A stretch of DNA of 34,986 nucleotides from Megamonas hypermegale (GTDB lineage: Bacteria; Bacillota; Negativicutes; Selenomonadales; Selenomonadaceae): positions 46,812 through 81,797 of the forward strand of contig DCFC01000040.1 of NCBI GenBank assembly GCA_002314325.1, in the 5' to 3' direction. The first letter of the stretch is position 1; each line of letters starts with the position of its first letter. Below are positions 1 to 7,120 of this stretch, in pieces. Below the pieces are notes generated by a model. The model did no database searches and was not told where the DNA came from. It worked only from the letters and a program-made list of their open reading frames with translations. A program made the position numbers and the translations under genes.

Positions 1-10
1 AGAAAAATTG

Positions 11-70
11 CCCGGCACAATATGAAAATAAATTAAGAAATAAATTCTCTTAATCTTATATTGTGCCGAA
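11..70. repeat. Long imperfect hairpin at window start
   Basis: CGGCACAATAT (13-23) is exactly complementary to ATATTGTGCCG (58-68), and an inner pair ATTAAGA (32-38) / TCTTAAT (48-54) continues the stem. It lies just upstream of the HD-domain gene. It could be the terminator of a gene left of the window or a repeat; no clean T-run follows the stem closely. Confidence 0.5.
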
Positions 71-135
71 CGGGTACTTTTTCGGTTCAAGTTTTTAAAC
101 AAATAAATAAAAATTCAGTAAAGAGAGGTAAAAAA

Positions 136-705
136 ATGTTTACCAAAAAAGAAGCATATGAATTATTGAAGCAATACAATAAAGAGGAATTTCATCTGCA
201 GCATGCACGAACAGTAGCTCTTGTCATGCGTTATTTTGCTCAAAAGCTCGGTTATGAAGATGAAGCTGATTTTTGGGAAATAGCCGGTCTTCTGCACGAT
301 ATTGACTTTGAGATGTATCCGGAGGAACACTGCCGCAAAGCCGAAGAGCTTCTAGCTAAAAGCGGCGCCGATGAAAAACTCATTCATGCCGTATGCTGTC
401 ACGGCTACGGCATTTGTAGCGATATGGAGCCGACGCATATTATGGAAAAGATTTTGTTTGCAACGGATGAACTCACCGGCTTAATCGGGGCTGCCGCTCT
501 TATGCGCCCGTCCAAATCGGTGCAGGACATGGAGCTGAAAAGTCTGAAGAAGAAATTCAAGGACAAGCGGTTTGCCGCCGGCTGTTCGCGCGATATTATC
601 AAGCAGGGAGCACAGATGCTGGACTGGTCTTTGGATGAACTTTTAGAGCAGACGTTGGAAGCGATGAAGGCCGTTGAAGCTGAAATACCGAATAAAGAAT
701 TTTAA
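136..705 (+). CDS. HD-domain hydrolase
   Basis: This 189-residue protein belongs to the HD phosphohydrolase superfamily, soluble metal-dependent phosphohydrolases that often act on nucleotides. A first metal-ligand His lies at about residue 22 (LQHARTV), the HD pair at residues 53-54 (GLLHDID), a further His in CCHGYG, and an Asp in ATDELTG. I chose the ATG at 136 because AGAGAGG lies 8-9 bases upstream; an in-frame TTG at 61 would add 25 residues inside the upstream hairpin and has no ribosome site. The stop codon directly abuts that of tadA, so the two genes converge with no spacer and no obvious terminator between them. The substrate cannot be told from sequence. The family call is firm, the role unknown. 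Confidence 0.85.
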   Translation: MFTKKEAYELLKQYNKEEFHLQHARTVALVMRYFAQKLGYEDEADFWEIAGLLHDIDFEMYPEEHCRKAEELLAKSGADEKLIHAVCCHGYGICSDMEPTHIMEKILFATDELTGLIGAAALMRPSKSVQDMELKSLKKKFKDKRFAAGCSRDIIKQGAQMLDWSLDELLEQTLEAMKAVEAEIPNKEF

Positions 706-1176
706 CTATCTTCGCTGTTGAAAAAACCGTTTTACGATGGCGCTGCATTCATCTTCAAGCACGCCGGCGCGCACTTCAATCTGGTGCGGCAGATAGGGAT
801 TGCTGACGATGTTGAAGACAGATTCGCAGCCGCCTGCTCGCCAGTCTGTCGCGCCGTAGACGAGGCGCTTAATGCGGCTCGTGAACAGCGCTCCGGCGCA
901 CATAGGGCACGGTTCAATCGTAACGTACAGTGTTAAATCGCAAAGCCGCCAGTTTTTTATTTTCTGGCAGGCTTTTTTTATGGCTATGATTTCGGCATGA
1001 GCCGTAGCATCAAATGTCGTTTCCCGCAAATTGTGAGCGCGGGCGATGATTTGCCCCTGTTTGTTGCAGATTATCGCGCCTATGGGAATTTCGCCGAGCC
1101 TGAACGCTTTCGCGGCTTCTTTCAATGCTTCGCGCATTCCTTCGGCATCGCTGTGGATTACAGTTATATCATTCAT
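706..1176 (-). CDS. tadA: tRNA-specific adenosine deaminase TadA
   Basis: TadA deaminates adenosine 34 to inosine in the anticodon of tRNA-Arg(ACG), allowing wobble decoding. The 156-residue protein has the complete cytidine-deaminase-fold zinc site: HAE at residues 60-62 (zinc His and catalytic Glu) and PCPMC at 89-93 (two zinc cysteines). Its length is normal for the family. Translation starts at the ATG at 1176, preceded by a GAGG ribosome site. It runs leftward and is convergent with, and abutting, the HD-domain gene. A guanine deaminase is a less likely alternative, because the short length and the PCPMCAGA motif fit TadA best. Confidence 0.92.
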   Translation of the reverse strand: MNDITVIHSDAEGMREALKEAAKAFRLGEIPIGAIICNKQGQIIARAHNLRETTFDATAHAEIIAIKKACQKIKNWRLCDLTLYVTIEPCPMCAGALFTSRIKRLVYGATDWRAGGCESVFNIVSNPYLPHQIEVRAGVLEDECSAIVKRFFQQRR

Positions 1177-1206
1177 AAAAAACCTCGTTTAATCGTTAAT
1201 TTTTGT

Positions 1207-1234
1207 TTGACCTGAAGAGAAAATGAATTATAAT
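1207..1234 (+). promoter_or_regulatory. Sigma-70-type promoter for the symporter gene
   Basis: TTGACC (1207-1212), a 16-base spacer and TATAAT (1229-1234). Transcription from here would give a leader of about 125 bases before the symporter start at 1369. The leader contains two similar GC-rich tracts, TGTCGGCGGC and TGACCGGCGGC, but I could not match it to a known riboswitch class. Confidence 0.6.
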
Positions 1235-1368
1235 GATAATGCTATAGTCTTGACGGAAACAATACTGACTTTCAGCAGATGATTTCCGAGGGTAAAAATA
1301 CGACCTGTCGGCGGCAGTAAACTTTACTTTGTAGAGTTATTGACCGGCGGCTGAGACTGGAGGATAAG

Positions 1369-2784
1369 ATGAACTGGTATTTAGTAGTAATTGCTCTTTA
1401 CGCCGTGCTTTTAATTGCCGTTGGTGTGATTATATCGCGCCGCGTAAAGGGAGCGGATGATTTTTTTGTCGGCGGACGCAAGATGGCACCGTTTCTACTG
1501 TTCATTACGCTGGTCGCTCCGAATATCGGAGCCGGTTCTACCGTAGGTGTGGCGGGCATGGGCTTTACTTCGGGCATATCGGCGGCGTGGTGGATTATAG
1601 CTTCGGCTGTCGGTACTTTTATTTTAGCATTTATTATCGGTCCTAAGATATGGGAAATTGCCAAAAATCACGGATTTTACACTCTGGGCGATTATCTGGA
1701 ATACCGCTACAACCGCTATTTGCGCGGTCTTATTTCGCTGATGATGGCAATCGGCACTTTGGCGATTTTCGCCGGTCAGCTCATGGGTATCGGCTGGATT
1801 TTGTCGGTTGTCGCCGATATCGACAAGACGACGAGCGTGCTGATTGCATCGGCTGTCGTTGTACTGTATTTCTGCGCCGGCGGATTTTTGTCGGCGGTGT
1901 ATGCCAATCTGATTGAAGCGTGCGTGAAATTAATCGGTTTTATCGTTGCCGTGCCGCTCGTACTGTCATTTGTCGGCGGCTTTGACGGACTGCATGATAA
2001 AGTTGTCGCCAATATGGCGGACGCGGCGCAAAGTGCGGCGTATTTCAGCTTTGACGGGCTCGGCTCGACGGTAATCATGGGCTTTTTCCTGATGCTTATG
2101 CCGTCGTTTTTCCTGTCGCCGGCGCTAATCGGTAAGGTATACAGTGCCAAAGACAAAAATACGGTGCGCCTCAGTACGTTTTTATGCGGCGTGGTAATGC
2201 TGTTGTTTTCCGTCATACCGGTAATTCTCGGCATGGCGGCTTATGCGATTGCGCCGGATTTGCCGCAGCGTGATTTGGCGCTGCCGTACGTGATGAAGGA
2301 ATGTATGCCGTTTTGGGCATCGGCGCTGGCACTGGCGGCGATTTTCTCGGCGGAAATCAGTGCGGCGGACGCTGTTTTGTACATGATAACGACTTCATTC
2401 ACGAAGGATTTGTATAAATCGTTTATCAATCCGTCCGTTTCCGATGAAAAACTGATAAAGGGCGGACGTATTGTAACGGTGCTTGCCGGTGTAATCGGTA
2501 TCGGTCTGGCGATTGTCCTGCCGAACGTAATATCGGCGCTGTCCATTTTCTATTCACTGATGTCCGTGTCGATAACGGCGCCGCTTTTGTTCGGATTGTT
2601 TACGAAAAAAAGCTCGGCTGCTTCTGCTATTGCCGCAGCCGTAATCGGTGTTATTGTTACGGTGGGGCTGGAACTGTTTAATGACAATAAAGGCATCTGG
2701 ATTTTAAACGGACAGTCGACGGCGATACTGCTGACATTGATTATAATGATGGTAATGCTTGTTGTAAAACCGAAAAAAGCATAA
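1369..2784 (+). CDS. Sodium:solute symporter (SSS family)
   Basis: A 471-residue integral membrane protein of the SSS/SLC5 family, which couples solute uptake to sodium entry. It opens with a hydrophobic helix followed by the family hallmark DDFFVGGRK and then about a dozen further hydrophobic segments; the SSS-type TLGDYLEYRYNR lies in the first third. The ATG at 1369 has a GGAGG site 7 bases upstream. The gene is monocistronic: its own promoter lies upstream and a bidirectional terminator follows. It is only loosely similar in pattern to the PutP encoded at 10834-12339, so proline is not a safe guess. The substrate is not predictable from sequence alone. Confidence 0.88.
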   Translation: MNWYLVVIALYAVLLIAVGVIISRRVKGADDFFVGGRKMAPFLLFITLVAPNIGAGSTVGVAGMGFTSGISAAWWIIASAVGTFILAFIIGPKIWEIAKNHGFYTLGDYLEYRYNRYLRGLISLMMAIGTLAIFAGQLMGIGWILSVVADIDKTTSVLIASAVVVLYFCAGGFLSAVYANLIEACVKLIGFIVAVPLVLSFVGGFDGLHDKVVANMADAAQSAAYFSFDGLGSTVIMGFFLMLMPSFFLSPALIGKVYSAKDKNTVRLSTFLCGVVMLLFSVIPVILGMAAYAIAPDLPQRDLALPYVMKECMPFWASALALAAIFSAEISAADAVLYMITTSFTKDLYKSFINPSVSDEKLIKGGRIVTVLAGVIGIGLAIVLPNVISALSIFYSLMSVSITAPLLFGLFTKKSSAASAIAAAVIGVIVTVGLELFNDNKGIWILNGQSTAILLTLIIMMVMLVVKPKKA

Positions 2785-2789
2785 AAATA

Positions 2790-2830
2790 AAAAGCTGTTT
2801 AAGCGTGAATTTTTGCTTAAACAGCTTTTT
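2790..2830. terminator. Bidirectional intrinsic terminator
   Basis: A 15-base stem (2790-2804 with 2815-2829, AAAGCTGTTTAAGC and its complement) with a 10-base loop, A-rich on the left and T-rich on the right. It serves both the symporter and the convergent hydrolase gene. Confidence 0.85.
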
Positions 2831-2832
2831 TA

Positions 2833-3735
2833 TTAGAGAAAATTATCGGTTGATTTAACCAGATTGATTTTATACTTGCTGACAAGTATTTTATACGCCG
2901 TCTGGCTGTATTCCTCAAAGCCGGGAATGTCGCTCATGCAGTCGGTCAGAACGTAAATGCGGCGCGTCAGCTCCGGTTTGTCATAGTAATATTCGCAGAT
3001 TTGCTTAATGCTTTCCAGTACGCAATGTGATTTTGCCTCACCGGCAATGATGATTTTATCAAATTCGGCGATTTTTTCGAGTAGCTTCGTATTCGTACTG
3101 TCATGCGTGGAATATTCCGGACGGATAATGCCGTACATTTCCGAATGGCGGTTCTGTCCTTTGCAGATTTTTTCCACGGGAACATCGGCGGCAACGGACA
3201 TAAAATGAATTATATTGCTGAACTGATTTTCCAGCATCCAGCCCGTCGTGCCGTTAATACAGTGATACGGCCAGATGATGAGCTGCTTGCCCGTTTTTTC
3301 CAGCTGACGCACATAGTGCTTGCTGAGCGCCGGGTCGATTACGGCGCGCCATTTGCCGTCCGTCAAATCCTGCGGCTTGATGACCGTATACGGTGCCGGG
3401 TGATTGCCCGCTTCGTCCACCCACCAGTAAGGATGGAATATCTGCTCCGGCTCATGCGTATCGAGTGATACGATGATGGAGGATATTTTTTCGATATTAT
3501 TGTAGATGAACTGACCGAGACGGATTACATCCTGCATGGCGCCGGGTACGCCGAGCGCGCCGTTGTCCATGAAATCCTGCTGAATGTCGATACCGAGAAA
3601 CAGCGTTTTCGGGCATTGCTCGTCATGTTCTATCTGCTCTAAATTCGCCCAGCGCAAAAGATGATTGAGCGGCAGAGGGTTTATAGCCTGCCCTACGGAA
3701 TCCGTATCGAAAATATGATGAAATGGAGTCTTCAA
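2833..3735 (-). CDS. Isochorismatase-fold cysteine hydrolase (nicotinamidase-like)
   Basis: A 300-residue protein with the isochorismatase/nicotinamidase fold. The nucleophile region reads GEAKSHCVLES near residue 240, the catalytic Asp is in GIDIQQDF (D54), and a candidate catalytic Lys lies in the middle of the protein (EKTGKQL). SLDTHEP fits the position of the metal-binding histidine of nicotinamidases. At 300 residues it is longer than typical nicotinamidases (about 180-220), with about 40 extra N-terminal residues. The start is TTG at 3735: a good GAGGTG site lies 7 bases upstream and no ATG is nearby. A role in nicotinamide salvage is possible but unproven; the divergent length leaves the substrate open. 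Confidence 0.8.
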   Translation of the reverse strand: MKTPFHHIFDTDSVGQAINPLPLNHLLRWANLEQIEHDEQCPKTLFLGIDIQQDFMDNGALGVPGAMQDVIRLGQFIYNNIEKISSIIVSLDTHEPEQIFHPYWWVDEAGNHPAPYTVIKPQDLTDGKWRAVIDPALSKHYVRQLEKTGKQLIIWPYHCINGTTGWMLENQFSNIIHFMSVAADVPVEKICKGQNRHSEMYGIIRPEYSTHDSTNTKLLEKIAEFDKIIIAGEAKSHCVLESIKQICEYYYDKPELTRRIYVLTDCMSDIPGFEEYSQTAYKILVSKYKINLVKSTDNFL

Positions 3736-3775
3736 CTAATCACCTCGTTTAGATTTTTTCATTTTTTTATGAAAT

Positions 3776-3798
3776 AAGCTCAGGTTGTGCCTGAGCTT
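3776..3798. terminator. Hairpin between rlmH and the hydrolase
   Basis: AAGCTCAGG (3776-3784) pairs with CCTGAGCTT (3790-3798) around a 5-base loop. It lies directly after the rlmH stop codon on the minus strand. The T-tract is weak, so it may terminate inefficiently. Confidence 0.6.
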
Positions 3799-3802
3799 TA
3801 AT

Positions 3803-4282
3803 TTACCAGTGATATTTTTCACCGCGGCTGATTTTGAAGGCGCGGTAAATCTGCTCCACCAGAAGAAGCCGTATCATCTGGTGCGTGAATGTCATACGGG
3901 AAAAAGAGATACGCTCGTCAGCGCGGCGGCGGATTTGCTCGGATAAGCCGAAAGCTCCGCCGATTAAAAATGTTATATGGCTTTGTCCCTTGAGCCCGAG
4001 CTTGTCTATTTTAGCGGAGAGTTCTTCAGAAGAAATGTCTTTGCCGATTACATCGAGCACGATTAAATAACTGCCGGCCGGTACTTTTTTCAAAAGACGC
4101 TCACCCTCCGTTTTCAGTACAGCAGCTTTTTCGGCGGGGGAAGGATTGTCTTTCATTTTTTCTTCATTGATTTCAATGAATTCCAGCTGAGTGAACGGTT
4201 TTAAGCGTTTGGCAAATTCAGCGATACCGTCCTTTAGATATTTTTCCTTGATTTTACCGGCGCATACAATGGATATTTTCAT
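3803..4282 (-). CDS. rlmH: 23S rRNA pseudouridine-1915 N3-methyltransferase RlmH
   Basis: RlmH is a SPOUT-class, SAM-dependent enzyme that methylates pseudouridine 1915 in helix 69 of 23S rRNA. The 159-residue length is typical. The knot region is clear: FLIGGAFGL (SAM binding) and the conserved C-terminal segment running from FSRMTFTHQMIR to the terminal RGEKYHW. The ATG at 4282 is 5 bases from the htrA stop codon, so rlmH is probably cotranscribed with htrA. The order walJ-htrA-rlmH is a well-known Firmicute arrangement. Confidence 0.96.
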   Translation of the reverse strand: MKISIVCAGKIKEKYLKDGIAEFAKRLKPFTQLEFIEINEEKMKDNPSPAEKAAVLKTEGERLLKKVPAGSYLIVLDVIGKDISSEELSAKIDKLGLKGQSHITFLIGGAFGLSEQIRRRADERISFSRMTFTHQMIRLLLVEQIYRAFKISRGEKYHW

Positions 4283-4287
4283 GGCAG

Positions 4288-5385
4288 TTAATTATTCTTC
4301 GGCATTTCCGTCAAAGTGGCCTGCACTTCGCCGATATTGCCGTTGCGGGAAATAGTGATTGTGATGGTGTCGCCGATATTGTGCTCGGAAATGGCACTGC
4401 GCAAATCAGCCACCGTATTCGTTTCTTTACCGTCGATTTTCAGGATTAAATCGCGCTGCTGTATGCCTGCTTCGTCCGCCGGTCCGCCGAGAGCAATCTG
4501 CATTACGATGACGCCTGCATCAACATTTAAGCGGTATCCCGCCTGTGCTGCCGTCTGTTTGTCGAGAACGCCTACGCCGAGATACGGATACGATACGTAA
4601 CCGTTGGCGATTAATTCGTCGATAATCGGTTTTACCGTATTAATCGGAATGGCAAATCCCATACCTTCAACACCCGTTGCGGCGAGTTTGGCACTGTTGA
4701 TACCGATAACTTTGCCGTCGGCATTGACGAGTGCACCGCCGGAGTTGCCCGGATTGATGGCGGCATCCGTTTGGAGCAGTTTCACGCGGTTATCGCCGAT
4801 ATTAAGCGTTCTGTTCAAGGCGCTGATTACGCCTGCCGTAACGCTGCCCTGAAATTCCAGTCCCATAGGATTGCCGATGGCGATAGCCGGTTCGCCGACC
4901 ATGATGTCGTCAGAGTCGCCGAATTCCGCTGTCGGCAGATTTTCCGCATCAACTTTGATAACGGCAAGGTCAGTATACGGGTCGGTTCCGACTAAAGAGG
5001 CTTTTAATGTGCGCCCGTCGGATAAAGCTACGGTGATATCCTTAGCTCCGTCGATTACGTGATTGTTCGTTACGATATAACCGTCGCTGCGGAATATTAC
5101 ACCGGAGCCGGTGCCGTTGTCGATTTCCACCTGACGATTGAACCAGTCGCGGGCAACGGCTTTATTCGTTATGCCGACGATAGCCGGACCGACTTTTTTC
5201 GCCGCCTGAACGACCGGCGTATTGCGGGCATCGGATGGCGGCGCAGCCGGAGCTTTTTCTTCCGCTTTAACGGAATTATCAGCAGACTGCGAAGATGTAT
5301 CCTCATTGCCAAAAGAACAGGAAGCGAAAATGAGCGAACTTACCGCAATGAGCAGAACACCTAAAATATATATTGGCTTTTTCAT
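4288..5385 (-). CDS. htrA: HtrA/DegP-like trypsin-type serine protease
   Basis: A 365-residue envelope quality-control protease. An N-terminal hydrophobic segment (residues 5-21) ends in FASC at residues 20-23; this may be an imperfect lipobox or simply a membrane anchor. A low-complexity linker (about 27-55) leads to the protease domain with the triad H109 (TNNHVID), D139 (TDLAVIKV) and S215 (NPGNSGG), then one C-terminal PDZ domain (about 265-365). I start it at the ATG at 5385, preceded by AAGGAGG with 8-base spacing; an upstream in-frame start at 5436 lacks a ribosome site. The gene lies downstream of walJ, with a truncated repeat in the gap, and just upstream of rlmH. Periplasmic or membrane-anchored location is inferred. 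Confidence 0.93.
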   Translation of the reverse strand: MKKPIYILGVLLIAVSSLIFASCSFGNEDTSSQSADNSVKAEEKAPAAPPSDARNTPVVQAAKKVGPAIVGITNKAVARDWFNRQVEIDNGTGSGVIFRSDGYIVTNNHVIDGAKDITVALSDGRTLKASLVGTDPYTDLAVIKVDAENLPTAEFGDSDDIMVGEPAIAIGNPMGLEFQGSVTAGVISALNRTLNIGDNRVKLLQTDAAINPGNSGGALVNADGKVIGINSAKLAATGVEGMGFAIPINTVKPIIDELIANGYVSYPYLGVGVLDKQTAAQAGYRLNVDAGVIVMQIALGGPADEAGIQQRDLILKIDGKETNTVADLRSAISEHNIGDTITITISRNGNIGEVQATLTEMPKNN

Positions 5386-5420
5386 TACAAAAACCTCCTT
5401 AGCGGATTTTTCATTAAATA

Positions 5421-5461
5421 TATTGTGCTGATACATTAAACCTGTAGCCAGCAGTATAATG
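5421..5461. repeat. Truncated copy of the palindromic repeat (copy C)
   Basis: About 40 bases between walJ and htrA match the left half of the elements at about 6260-6381 and 16512-16633: TATTGTGCTG, then CCTGTAGCCAGCAGTATAAT. The match stops in the first palindrome arm, just before the 3' end of walJ; the right arm is absent. Confidence 0.65.
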
Positions 5462-5463
5462 CT

Positions 5464-6234
5464 TTAGTTAAAATTCAAAGAAAGTGTTTTATCCGGTGAA
5501 GCGACATGAAGATTGACAGCCGCATTTTCCTGCTGCGAAATAATGGAACGGATTGTATTTACGGCTGTCTGCGGTGTATTATTGTGCTCACTCAGATGAG
5601 CAAGAATTACCTCCTGCGGTTTGTGCGGCAGGTTTTTCAGCGTAAATCCGGCAGCCTCATTGGACAAATGGCCGCGCGTACCTAAAATACGTTTTTTCAA
5701 ATGCCACGGATAAGAACCGTTCTGGAGCAGATTTATATCGTGGTTGGCTTCCAGAACGAGGATATCGGAGCCGTCCAGCGCCTGCTGCACCGCATCAGTG
5801 GCAAAGCCCAAATCGGTGGCTAAAGTTATTTTGCCCTGTTTAGTCTGGATATTATAACCGACCGGTTCAGCGGCATCATGCGGCACGGTAAAAGAATTTA
5901 CGGTCAGACTGCCGACGGTGAAACTGCTGTCTGGGAGCGCGCGGCAGCACTCGGCCGGTATATCGCGGATAAACGGCATGGCTTTAAATGTATTGAGTTT
6001 GGCATAAAGCGGTATTTGATAATTTTTGCTGAGTGTTTTCAAACCGCGTATATGGTCGATATGTTCATGCGTAATTAATATGGAAGATATATCGCGTATA
6101 TCTAAGTGCAGTTCGGACAATTTCTGCTGTATGCGGCGCGCGCTGATACCGGCATCAATCAGGACAGCGGTATCGTCATCGCGGATTAAAGTACAGTTGC
6201 CCTTGCTGCCGCTGGCTAAAACGGATATCTGCAT
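5464..6234 (-). CDS. walJ: Metallo-beta-lactamase-fold hydrolase, WalJ/YycJ type
   Basis: A 256-residue cytoplasmic metallo-beta-lactamase-fold protein of the YycJ/WalJ group, which in Firmicutes accompanies the WalRK cell-wall regulon; its enzymatic substrate (possibly a nucleic acid) is not settled. The N-terminus ISVLASGSKGNCTLI is the family hallmark, and the metal motif HEHIDH occupies residues 56-61. Later ligands fit VPHDA, LEANHD and LAHLSEHN. I prefer the ATG at 6234 (GAGG with a 6-base spacer) to the in-frame ATG at 6246, which has no ribosome site. walR, walK, walH and walI are not upstream here: the gene is preceded by a palindromic repeat and a divergently organised region. Confidence 0.9.
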   Translation of the reverse strand: MQISVLASGSKGNCTLIRDDDTAVLIDAGISARRIQQKLSELHLDIRDISSILITHEHIDHIRGLKTLSKNYQIPLYAKLNTFKAMPFIRDIPAECCRALPDSSFTVGSLTVNSFTVPHDAAEPVGYNIQTKQGKITLATDLGFATDAVQQALDGSDILVLEANHDINLLQNGSYPWHLKKRILGTRGHLSNEAAGFTLKNLPHKPQEVILAHLSEHNNTPQTAVNTIRSIISQQENAAVNLHVASPDKTLSLNFN

Positions 6235-6259
6235 AGAAAACCTCATTTCATTAATCTGC

Positions 6260-6381
6260 TGTGTTAGTAAAACATCGAAGCTGTAACCAGCAGTATAATA
6301 GTTTATATTCGTTCGATGTTGTCACTTAACCTCACTAAATATAAACTATTATACTGCTGCGGGAAATTGACTAGCACAATA
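6260..6381. repeat. Palindromic interspersed repeat, copy A
   Basis: Two perfect 21-base inverted arms (6289-6309 and 6338-6358; outer end AGCAGTATAATAG) flank a 28-base loop. Flanks outside the arms are also shared with the copy at about 16512-16633, including GTAAAACAT on the left and GGAAAT...CTAGCA on the right. The outermost TGTGTTAGT and ACTAGCACA form imperfect terminal inverted repeats. No ORF is present. It looks like a small non-autonomous mobile or REP-like element. Confidence 0.8.
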
Positions 6382-6441
6382 GATTTTCATTAATAATGGT
6401 ATAAATAAGTATATTACTACAGTATGAAAAAAACAATATAA

Positions 6442-6466
6442 AAAGTCACAGAAAATCTGTGACTTT
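6442..6466 (-). terminator. Terminator of the PerR-like gene
   Basis: AAAGTCACAGA (6442-6452) pairs with its exact complement (6456-6466) around a 3-base loop. Read on the minus strand, the stem is followed by a T-rich tract, as expected for an intrinsic terminator of the regulator gene. Confidence 0.8.
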
Positions 6467-6489
6467 AGATTAATTTTTGATTAGAATTT

Positions 6490-6924
6490 TTAACTGGCTT
6501 TTACTTTTTTGGCTTTGCATTCGGCACAGACACCGTAGAAATAAAACTGATGCTTCGTTATGTCATAAGAAGTCTGCGTTTCAACGTCGGCAATACATTT
6601 GTCGAAATTGACCATTATATCGTCGATACGGCCGCACTGTGTGCAGCAGATATGCGCGTGGGAAGTCATGTTTGCATCGTAGCGGAAAGCGTCTTCGCCG
6701 ACGTTTAAAATATTGATTAAGCCGATTTCGTTCAGGATATCTACTGTTTTGTAAATAGTAGCTAAGCTCATGGTAGGATAATAAGGCTGCAATTTATTGA
6801 AAATCATTTCTGCATTAGGATGAGATTTTGTATTGCACAATGCGTTATAGATGGCCAAACGCTGCGGAGTAACCTTGAAACCTTTTTTTCGTAAGAGCTC
6901 AGTCACTTTTTTGTTGTCCAACAT
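6490..6924 (-). CDS. perR: Fur-family metalloregulator, PerR-like
   Basis: A 144-residue Fur-superfamily repressor. The N-terminal winged helix includes KVTPQRLAIYNAL (17-29) and the recognition region SLATIYKTVDIL (53-64). The C-terminal dimerisation domain carries the structural zinc cysteines CTQC (94-97) and CAEC (133-136). Candidate regulatory ligands H35, D83, H89, H91 and D102 follow the spacing known for PerR, where Asp residues replace the Glu of Fur, so a peroxide sensor is more likely than an iron or zinc sensor. The ATG at 6924 has AAGGAG 10 bases upstream. A palindrome in its own upstream region suggests autoregulation. PerR versus Fur/Zur is not settled by sequence alone. Confidence 0.88.
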   Translation of the reverse strand: MLDNKKVTELLRKKGFKVTPQRLAIYNALCNTKSHPNAEMIFNKLQPYYPTMSLATIYKTVDILNEIGLINILNVGEDAFRYDANMTSHAHICCTQCGRIDDIMVNFDKCIADVETQTSYDITKHQFYFYGVCAECKAKKVKAS

Positions 6925-6948
6925 GGCTGTTATGCTCCTTTCAATATA

Positions 6949-6965
6949 TTAATAATCGTTATTAA
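6949..6965. promoter_or_regulatory. Probable Fur/PerR-type operator
   Basis: TTAATAA-TCG-TTATTAA is a perfect 7-base inverted repeat about 25 bases upstream of the PerR-like start. It has the AT-rich character of PerR boxes, although the spacer is 3 bases rather than the classical 1. Confidence 0.5.
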
Positions 6966-7077
6966 AATAGAAAAGTTATCCAAAAACTATAACTTAATTC
7001 TAAAAGAAAAACAGGCGCTTGTCAAGATTTTCCGTGCATTAACATAGGATACCGTCTTTTATTTTCGAAAGCAAGTG

Positions 7078-7086
7078 TGCTATAAT
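7078..7086 (+). promoter_or_regulatory. Extended -10 promoter for the phosphoesterase operon
   Basis: TGCTATAAT is an extended -10 element about 35 bases upstream of the start at 7121. No good -35 box is evident, as is usual for extended -10 promoters. Confidence 0.45.
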
Positions 7087-7120
7087 TTAAAATAATGTTT
7101 TGAAAAGGTAGGTGTAATTT

